From: an uncultured Lachnobacterium sp.
GTDB taxonomy: Bacteria > Bacillota > Clostridia > Lachnospirales > Lachnospiraceae
Assembly (NCBI GenBank): GCA_945971355.1
Contig: CAMFPD010000076.1
Location: forward strand, 1 to 9,481
Length of the DNA stretch: 9,481 nucleotides
Direction: 5' to 3'
Shown: one piece after another, positions 1 through 4,850 of the stretch
How the letters are laid out: each line of letters opens with the position of its first letter
Numbering within the stretch: position 1 is the first letter of the stretch
Made by a program: the position numbers and the translations under genes
Notes under the pieces: generated by a model
What the model saw: only the letters and a program-made list of their open reading frames with translations
The model's database searches: none
Told to the model about the DNA's origin: nothing

Positions 1-42
1 TTCTATTATGACTGTGTGCTTTTAATTCTACCTCGTATCTTC

Positions 43-71
43 TTGTAAAAATAGGAAAAACATCATATAAT
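43..71 (+). promoter_or_regulatory. sigma-A type promoter for the EAL-domain gene
   Basis: A TTGTAA -35 box at 43-48 is separated by 17 bases from a perfect TATAAT -10 box at 66-71. Transcription would begin near 78-80, leaving a leader of about 30 bases before the ATG at 110. Spacing and box quality are seen directly; activity is inferred. Confidence 0.65.
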
Positions 72-98
72 AATCCTAAAATTGGCTTTAAAGATTTT

Positions 99-103
99 AG
101 GTG
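99..103 (+). promoter_or_regulatory. ribosome binding site that fixes the start at 110
   Basis: AGGTG at 99-103 lies 6 bases before the ATG at 110. The GTG at 101 overlaps this site and has no Shine-Dalgarno sequence of its own, so the ATG at 110 is the better start. Another ATG at 122 is possible but would be spaced further away. Confidence 0.6.
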
Positions 104-109
104 AAAAGT

Positions 110-2338
110 ATGAAAGAATATATGAAAAAGATAAAAACCAAAAGGTTTGGTATCATATTGTTCGTATTGGTGGCTGTTGCTGTAACGATTTTTTTCAGTT
201 CCTATGCTATTTTTGGTGAGCTGGAAGGGCAGTTAGAGCAGAATCTGGAGGATGTAGCCACCCAGAACGCATTGGCATTACATAATAAGATACATTCAAA
301 CCATGAGTTGATTGTGAGCCTTTCAGATAATATGCATGGGGTAGAACAGGGCGAGGATATAGAGGAAAGATTGCAGTCTTTGGAGATATTTCTCGACGAG
401 TATAATCTGAAACGCTTCGCATATGCATTTCCTGACGGAACCAGCTATGCCACAGATGGGGGCGTGGCAAATCTGTCTTATAGGGAATTCTTTAAACGTG
501 GAATGGAAGGTAAGGGATCAATTACAGGTATTCTGCATGATGCACTGGATGAAAGTCATGGACTTGTCAATGTCATGACCATTCCGGTTTATGATGATAG
601 TGGGGAGGTCGAAGGAGTATTCGGTTTGACCTATGATTCTCAAAGCTTTAATGAAGCATTACAGATTGAATGTTTTGATGGTCAGGGATATAGTTGTGCA
701 ATCAACAGTGATGGGGAAATTATGATTGCTATGGGAAGTGATATCCTTCAGATGTCAGAAAACCTCTTTACAGATTTGTTGGCTCCGGATGAGCGGAATG
801 AAGAAGCAATTGCAAGACTGCAGAAACAGATGGAAGGCAAAACATCAGGTGGCGGTACATTTTTCCTGTCAGAGAAAAACTATTATCACTGTGTTCCGGT
901 AAACCTCATGGATGATGATGTCACCTGGTATATGATTACAATTGCACCAGCAGATGTTCTGGAAAGCAGGGTTGCACCTATTCAGCATAGGTTGTATACG
1001 ATGGCATTTGTTGTAGTCCTGCTTACACTTATGGGTGTTGCCTTTGTTATTGTTATCTCTCGTCAACAGAAAGCCATGATGCTTCGCTATGCATACGAAG
1101 ATCCCCTTACAAAGGGTGCCAACTATGCAAGGTTTCGTATAGATATGAGTAAGAAACGAAATCCGAGGGGGTATCTGGTTTCCATGGATATTACCCATTT
1201 CAATAATATCAATATTGTTGCTGGGAAAATGGCAGGGGATGATATGATTGGTAAAATCTGGCAGATATTGAATGAAGAGCTTCAGAGTGAAGAGTTGGCC
1301 TGTCATATCCAGGAAGATGTCTTTAGCATGTTTTTGAAAACAGAAAATAGAGAGTTGCTAATAGAACGTTTAAAGCAGATTTCTGGCAGAATTAATATGC
1401 AGGCAAAAACATTGCAGGTAAAAGGAATCCATTCTCGTTATGGACTTTATGAAATGGATAAAAACGAGGATTTGGAGGATGCTTACAGCAAGGCTCAGAT
1501 TGCCAGAGAACAGGCACGAAGCCAGCGTGAACAGTATTATGTGTTCTACGATGAAATGGATCATGAGCGTCTGCAACAGAATCAGCAGTTGGAGGAGAGA
1601 TTTGAGGATTCTCTGGCTGATGAGGATTTTGAAGTATGGTATCAGCCGAAGTACAGTGTTGAAACTGGAGAAGTGGTAGGCAGCGAGGCACTGGTAAGGT
1701 GGAGGGATACAGATGGAAGCCTGATTTCCCCAGGTGTATTTATTCCACTGTTTGAGCAAAACGGAATGATTGTGAAGCTTGATGAGTATGTGTTCCGTAC
1801 AGTATGCAGGCAGCAGGTAAAGTGGCTTGCCGATGGTCAGAAGACTTATCCTGTGTCCATTAATCTGAGCAGGGCATCTCTGTATTGTAATGATATTGTT
1901 GAAAGATATCGGAGGATTATACAGGAATATCAGCTTGATACTGGTTTGATACAGCTTGAGATTACAGAGACTGCTATGGAAGGTTCAGCAAGTATCAGGG
2001 AGTTTCTGAAGCAGTTTAGGAATATGGGGATTAGAATTCTTATGGATGATTTTGGTACAGGTTATTCTTCTCTTTCCACACTTAATATGCAGTGTTTTGA
2101 TACGTTGAAGCTTGATAAAAGTCTCATTGATTACATCGGAGATAAGAATGGCGAAATATTGTTGTATTATGTGATTAATATGGGACAGAAGCTGGGGCTT
2201 CATATCACAGCCGAGGGTGTTGAAAACAGCATGCAGTTGGACTTTTTAAAAGAGAACCACTGCGATGATATTCAGGGCTTCTTTTTTGCAAAGCCAATGC
2301 CACCTGCTGAGTTTGAGAACATTTTAACAAATTCATAA
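110..2338 (+). CDS. membrane c-di-GMP phosphodiesterase with Cache-like sensor, degenerate GGDEF and EAL domains
   Basis: Predicted 742-residue inner-membrane signalling protein. A transmembrane helix at about 14-35 and a second at about 295-317 enclose a roughly 260-residue extracellular region that resembles a dCache sensor. The cytoplasmic part begins with a GGDEF-like domain that keeps the DPLTKG entry motif, but the signature loop is QEDVF (401-405), so cyclase activity is unlikely. The EAL domain looks catalytically complete: YQPKY (Q512), EALVRW (526-531), EITET (617-621), DDFGTG (646-651), KLDKS (K667), EGVE (702-705) and QGFFFAKPM near 722. The family hydrolyses c-di-GMP to pGpG; degenerate GGDEF partners often act as allosteric GTP or dimerisation modules. 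It stands alone with its own promoter and a weak terminator. The extracellular ligand cannot be read from the sequence. Confidence 0.92.
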   Translation: MKEYMKKIKTKRFGIILFVLVAVAVTIFFSSYAIFGELEGQLEQNLEDVATQNALALHNKIHSNHELIVSLSDNMHGVEQGEDIEERLQSLEIFLDEYNLKRFAYAFPDGTSYATDGGVANLSYREFFKRGMEGKGSITGILHDALDESHGLVNVMTIPVYDDSGEVEGVFGLTYDSQSFNEALQIECFDGQGYSCAINSDGEIMIAMGSDILQMSENLFTDLLAPDERNEEAIARLQKQMEGKTSGGGTFFLSEKNYYHCVPVNLMDDDVTWYMITIAPADVLESRVAPIQHRLYTMAFVVVLLTLMGVAFVIVISRQQKAMMLRYAYEDPLTKGANYARFRIDMSKKRNPRGYLVSMDITHFNNINIVAGKMAGDDMIGKIWQILNEELQSEELACHIQEDVFSMFLKTENRELLIERLKQISGRINMQAKTLQVKGIHSRYGLYEMDKNEDLEDAYSKAQIAREQARSQREQYYVFYDEMDHERLQQNQQLEERFEDSLADEDFEVWYQPKYSVETGEVVGSEALVRWRDTDGSLISPGVFIPLFEQNGMIVKLDEYVFRTVCRQQVKWLADGQKTYPVSINLSRASLYCNDIVERYRRIIQEYQLDTGLIQLEITETAMEGSASIREFLKQFRNMGIRILMDDFGTGYSSLSTLNMQCFDTLKLDKSLIDYIGDKNGEILLYYVINMGQKLGLHITAEGVENSMQLDFLKENHCDDIQGFFFAKPMPPAEFENILTNS

Positions 2339-2364
2339 AAGAATAAGACACTTTATTCCTTTTT
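2337..2364 (+). terminator. weak AT-rich intrinsic terminator after the EAL gene
   Basis: GAATAA at 2341-2346 pairs with TTATTC at 2353-2358 around a 6-base loop. It is preceded by an A run and followed by CTTTTT, so the A and T tracts can extend the stem. There is no GC core, hence moderate confidence. Confidence 0.45.
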
Positions 2365-2479
2365 CTGACACATTATAAAAGAAAAAGGAGTTGAATTCCA
2401 TTTATAATATGCGGACGGACGTAAAATGGTGAAGAAGGTAAAAAAGAATGTTAAAACTAAATAGAAAAAAACATTCAGC

Positions 2480-2488
2480 TGTGATAAT
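2480..2488 (+). promoter_or_regulatory. possible extended -10 promoter for the small-membrane-protein operon
   Basis: TGT followed by GATAAT (2483-2488) resembles an extended -10 element 32 bases before the ATG at 2521. No convincing -35 box lies 16-18 bases upstream. The 182-base gap 2339-2520 otherwise holds the weak terminator, an AT-rich spacer and a strong AAAGGAG ribosome site just before 2521. Confidence 0.3.
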
Positions 2489-2520
2489 ATTAATAAAATG
2501 ATAGAGGAAAGGAGCAAAAT

Positions 2521-2910
2521 ATGAAAAAAGTTATTAAGGATCTGTGTAGTATCATATTGCTTTCAGTAGTATTATGCTCCTTTTGGGGTTTGGGGAATAG
2601 CACAATATCATATGGTACAGATAAGAATTTGTACGAGCAGATTAGTTGTGTTTCTCAGGAAACAAATGTGGATGAGATAATACGCTCAGAAGAAATATCA
2701 GTATCTACATCACAGGCTGCCATAGTCAGACAGCTGTCTACAAGAAAAAGTAGTGTAAGTTTAATGGTATTGTACATACTATTAAATGCTATATCAGCTA
2801 CACTATTATTCTTTTCATTTTCATTTTCAGGTCTATATTGCTGCGCATCTAGTAACAGTCATAGATTTATCATAACGTATATTCACAATAAGGACGGACA
2901 AAAAGCATAG
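2521..2910 (+). CDS. small predicted membrane protein of unknown function, signal-like N-terminus plus C-terminal helix
   Basis: I do not recognise this 129-residue protein. It starts MKKVIKDLCS and runs into a hydrophobic segment (about 9-25) that could be a signal peptide or anchor. A VVLC at 17-20 recalls a lipobox but has Leu before the Cys, which is unusual, so lipoprotein status is not supported. A polar middle of about 50 residues, rich in Ser, Glu and Thr, follows. A second hydrophobic helix at about 81-105 contains an FSFSFSG stretch and a CC pair, and the protein ends in a short basic tail with HRFIITYIHNKDG. The ribosome site AAAGGAG is strong. It appears to be first in an operon with two even smaller membrane proteins. 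The middle region is probably extracytoplasmic if both hydrophobic segments span the membrane; this topology is inferred. Confidence 0.7.
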   Translation: MKKVIKDLCSIILLSVVLCSFWGLGNSTISYGTDKNLYEQISCVSQETNVDEIIRSEEISVSTSQAAIVRQLSTRKSSVSLMVLYILLNAISATLLFFSFSFSGLYCCASSNSHRFIITYIHNKDGQKA

Positions 2911-2927
2911 TTTTTCCTGATTATCAG

Positions 2928-2953
2928 CCTATGTATATGCATAGGTCTATTTT
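2928..2953 (+). promoter_or_regulatory. stem-loop between first and second small-membrane-protein genes
   Basis: CCTATG (2928-2933) pairs perfectly with CATAGG (2940-2945) around a 6-base loop, followed by TCTATTTT. It could be an attenuator, a partial terminator or an mRNA-stability element that lowers expression of the downstream small genes. The 6-bp stem is short, so function is uncertain. Confidence 0.35.
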
Positions 2954-2985
2954 GCGTACAAAAATTTAATAGTGGAGGAAAATAG

Positions 2986-3132
2986 ATGCTTGAAACAGTA
3001 GTAATAATCATCTCGGTAATAGCCGTTATAGGAGGGGCTGCTTTAGCCTTGTGGATGGAATACGCTCCTGGGAAGAAGACACCATCAGACGGCTGTAGTA
3101 AAGAAATTGATGTGGAAAAAGAGGTTGAGTAA
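2986..3132 (+). CDS. 48-residue single-pass membrane protein, unknown function
   Basis: A short frame starts at an ATG preceded by a good GGAGG (2974-2978), 7 bases away. The product begins MLETVV. It has one strongly hydrophobic helix at about 4-24 that is rich in Ile, Val, Ala and Gly, then WMEYAPGKK and a charged, acidic tail with one Cys. Nothing in it identifies a family. The strong ribosome site, the clean helix-then-charged-tail design and the tight spacing to the next small gene (2 bases after the stop) argue that it is real. It may be a small subunit or regulator of a membrane complex, but no partner is visible in the window. Confidence 0.6.
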   Translation: MLETVVIIISVIAVIGGAALALWMEYAPGKKTPSDGCSKEIDVEKEVE

Positions 3133-3134
3133 TT

Positions 3135-3263
3135 ATGAGTTCAGAATTATTTGGATATTTTATTGGAGTAGTATTTATTGTAGTGCAGGTGTTTGCATTC
3201 TGGGGATTGGCAAAAATTTTGTCAGTTTTGAATGATAGAATGTTATCTGAGAATGACAAGTAG
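3135..3263 (+). CDS. 42-residue single-pass membrane protein, unknown function
   Basis: The frame begins 2 bases after the stop of the preceding 48-residue gene and encodes MSSELFGYF followed by a hydrophobic helix to about residue 29, then a short charged tail ending in SENDK. The nearest purine-rich ribosome site (AAAAAGAGG) sits inside the end of the previous gene and is rather distant, which fits translational coupling. Hairpins that could terminate the transcript follow at 3296-3332. Its family is not recognised. Length, position and helix suggest that it and its neighbour form a pair of tiny membrane proteins. Confidence 0.55.
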   Translation: MSSELFGYFIGVVFIVVQVFAFWGLAKILSVLNDRMLSENDK

Positions 3264-3295
3264 GCTCAGCAGGCAATTTTATCCCCTTATAAGGA

Positions 3296-3332
3296 GTATT
3301 GTAGAATTTTACAATACCTGAATTCAGTTTTT
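3296..3332 (+). terminator. probable terminator of the small-membrane-protein operon
   Basis: GTATTGTA (3296-3303) pairs perfectly with TACAATAC (3310-3317) around a 6-base loop. The adjoining palindrome CTGAATTCAG (3318-3327) is followed directly by TTTTTA. The first hairpin, or the two together, could terminate transcription 30-70 bases after the stop at 3263. The rest of the 3264-3451 gap contains the next promoter. Confidence 0.55.
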
Positions 3333-3386
3333 ACTTATTTTATGCGACAGTGGTTAATATGTGAGTATATGATTCCTTGAAAAGGG

Positions 3387-3415
3387 TTGAATGGGTAGGA
3401 AAAAAGTTCTATAAT
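3387..3415 (+). promoter_or_regulatory. strong sigma-A promoter for the phosphatase and phosphorelay operon
   Basis: TTGAAT at 3387-3392 is followed after exactly 17 bases by a perfect TATAAT at 3410-3415. The start site would be near 3422, about 30 bases before the ATG at 3452. This is the best promoter in the window. Confidence 0.75.
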
Positions 3416-3451
3416 ATTTTTATGATTATTTCTTAGGAATGGTGGAAACTG

Positions 3452-4024
3452 ATGAAGATTTGGGTTACTAGACATGGACAGACAAAGTACAACAAAAAGA
3501 AACTTATGCAAGGACTCACAGATGAACCACTGAATGACATTGGAATAGAGCAGGCAAAGCAGGCAAGGCAGCATATTGGAGATGTTAGGTTTGACGCAGT
3601 GTATGCAAGTCCTCTTGACAGGGCAGTGACAACTGCTTCGATTATTGGTGGAGTTAGTAAGAGTGAGGTTATAACAGACCCTAGAATCATTGAAGTGGAT
3701 TTTGGAAAATACGAGCTTAGAAGCTATTATAAGCTAGGTATTCCAATGACATTGTATTGGGCATTGCCAGAGATTTTTCCGGTGCCTAAAACAGTGGAGA
3801 CTATTCCGCACATGATTGAGAGAAGCACAGGGTTCCTGAAGGAGATTGAAGCAAAAGATTACGAAAATGTGCTTGTTGTTTGTCATGGAGGTATTATTCG
3901 CGCAATCTGTGGATATCTGGAGGACAGGGAAAATGGAATCAAATGGAGACCGAAACCACATAACTGCGAGATACGTGTTTATGAGTCAAAGAACGGAGTT
4001 CACAGGCTGGTTGAAGATAACTAA
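3452..4024 (+). CDS. histidine phosphatase superfamily protein (phosphoglycerate-mutase-like)
   Basis: A 190-residue cytosolic enzyme of the branch that uses a phosphohistidine intermediate. The RHGQT signature is at 7-11, with nucleophile H8. It is followed by LNDIGIEQA, typical of CobC/GpmB-like phosphatases, then SPLDRAVTTA (53-62) with the second phosphate-binding Arg (R57). E81 in IIEVDFGKYE is the likely acid, and VVCHGG (H145) is the second catalytic His. Substrates in the family range from sugar phosphates and alpha-ribazole phosphate to phosphohistidine on proteins (SixA); the sequence alone cannot choose. A GGTGG just upstream supports the ATG. It is first in a close-packed run with a response regulator and a hybrid kinase carrying an Hpt domain, which makes phosphorelay dephosphorylation an attractive but unproven role. 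Confidence 0.9.
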   Translation: MKIWVTRHGQTKYNKKKLMQGLTDEPLNDIGIEQAKQARQHIGDVRFDAVYASPLDRAVTTASIIGGVSKSEVITDPRIIEVDFGKYELRSYYKLGIPMTLYWALPEIFPVPKTVETIPHMIERSTGFLKEIEAKDYENVLVVCHGGIIRAICGYLEDRENGIKWRPKPHNCEIRVYESKNGVHRLVEDN

Positions 4025-4036
4025 TTTTTGACATAG

Positions 4037-4043
4037 AAAGGAG
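4037..4043 (+). promoter_or_regulatory. ribosome binding site that fixes a TTG start at 4053
   Basis: AAAGGAG at 4037-4043 touches the TTG at 4044, which leaves no spacer, but sits 9 bases before the in-frame TTG at 4053. The second TTG is therefore the likely start of the response regulator. No ATG near the N-terminus competes. Confidence 0.65.
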
Positions 4044-4052
4044 TTGGGGATA

Positions 4053-4841
4053 TTGAAAGACAAAATATTAATTATAGGGGAAAATTACAGTGACATAGAG
4101 GAGATGTATACCCAGTTTGGACGTGTTTATGAAGTTATGATATCATCACCGATAATTGCGGATATTTGTACACATGTTCACTATTTCAGACCAGATATGA
4201 TTATGCTTGCATTGGAGGGGGCACATGATTATGTGGTGGATGAGTATAAGACAGCGAGAGAAGCCTTCGAAAATGTGAAAGGAACTCCTTTTGCAGTGGC
4301 TGGAACCACGGATGACCTGATGTGGTTTAATCAGAACTGGGCAAATCTTGCAGATATTACAATTGATTTATCAAAGAGCATGGTGGATATACAACTTCAG
4401 ATTGAGGTTGAGGTTGATAAATTCTACAAGAAAAACGGAAGACCAAAGAGTGCTGGAGACTCTGGGGCAACGGGCACAAAAGGCAAAACTATTCTTGTGA
4501 TTGATGATTCACCTATTATGCTTAAAATTATCAGAGAGCAGCTTCGGGAGTATTATGATGTTGTAATTGTTTCAAGTGGTCAGTTGGCACTTGATTACCT
4601 GGCAGATAAAATGGTTGATATGATTTTGCTGGATTATGACATGCCGGAAATGTCAGGTATCGACGTAATGAAAAAGCTTAAGGAAAATGCAAAAACAAAG
4701 AGTATACCGGTTGTGTTTTTAACAGGGGTATCGGAAAAAGCAAAAATTGCACAGGCTCTTATGTTAGGACCTCAGGGATATTTACTCAAACCAATCGATA
4801 GGGATAAGTTGTTTGCAATGATACATAAATGTATTGGATAA
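4053..4841 (+). CDS. response regulator with N-terminal pseudo-receiver and C-terminal receiver, no output domain
   Basis: Predicted 262-residue soluble protein. Residues about 148-262 form a complete receiver: acidic pair D151-D152, phospho-acceptor D194 in LLDYDMPEMSG, T224 in FLTG and K246 in LLKPI. The first 125 residues look like a second receiver fold that has lost its chemistry. KILIIGEN has Gly-Glu where the Asp pair is expected, and PDMIMLALEG has Ala53 where the phospho-Asp should be. A Gly/Ser/Thr-rich linker joins the halves. There is no DNA-binding, enzymatic or RNA-binding domain, so it probably works through protein contacts or as a phosphate carrier or sink. It lies 28 bases after the phosphatase stop and 9 bases before the hybrid kinase, so the kinase is the obvious partner. 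The TTG start may limit its expression. Confidence 0.88.
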   Translation: MKDKILIIGENYSDIEEMYTQFGRVYEVMISSPIIADICTHVHYFRPDMIMLALEGAHDYVVDEYKTAREAFENVKGTPFAVAGTTDDLMWFNQNWANLADITIDLSKSMVDIQLQIEVEVDKFYKKNGRPKSAGDSGATGTKGKTILVIDDSPIMLKIIREQLREYYDVVIVSSGQLALDYLADKMVDMILLDYDMPEMSGIDVMKKLKENAKTKSIPVVFLTGVSEKAKIAQALMLGPQGYLLKPIDRDKLFAMIHKCIG

Positions 4842-4850
4842 GGGGCAAAT

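Noticed and set aside
869..1306. A 145-codon minus-strand frame opposite the sensor and GGDEF region
   Set aside because: Antisense shadow of a gene with clear domains; Cys/His-rich content comes from the opposite coding frame and no ribosome site was seen.
2426..2464. A 12-residue lysine-rich frame (MVKKVKKNVKTK) upstream of the 129-residue gene
   Set aside because: No ribosome site and very short; the composition can arise from A-rich DNA. A leader peptide is not excluded but is unsupported.
2413..2899. GGACGGAC occurring at 2413-2420 and 2892-2899
   Set aside because: Only 8 bases, one copy intergenic and one inside a gene; no further shared flanking sequence was seen, so probably chance.
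4044..4052. TTG at 4044 as start of the response regulator
   Set aside because: It directly abuts the AAAGGAG site with no spacer; the in-frame TTG at 4053 has proper spacing.
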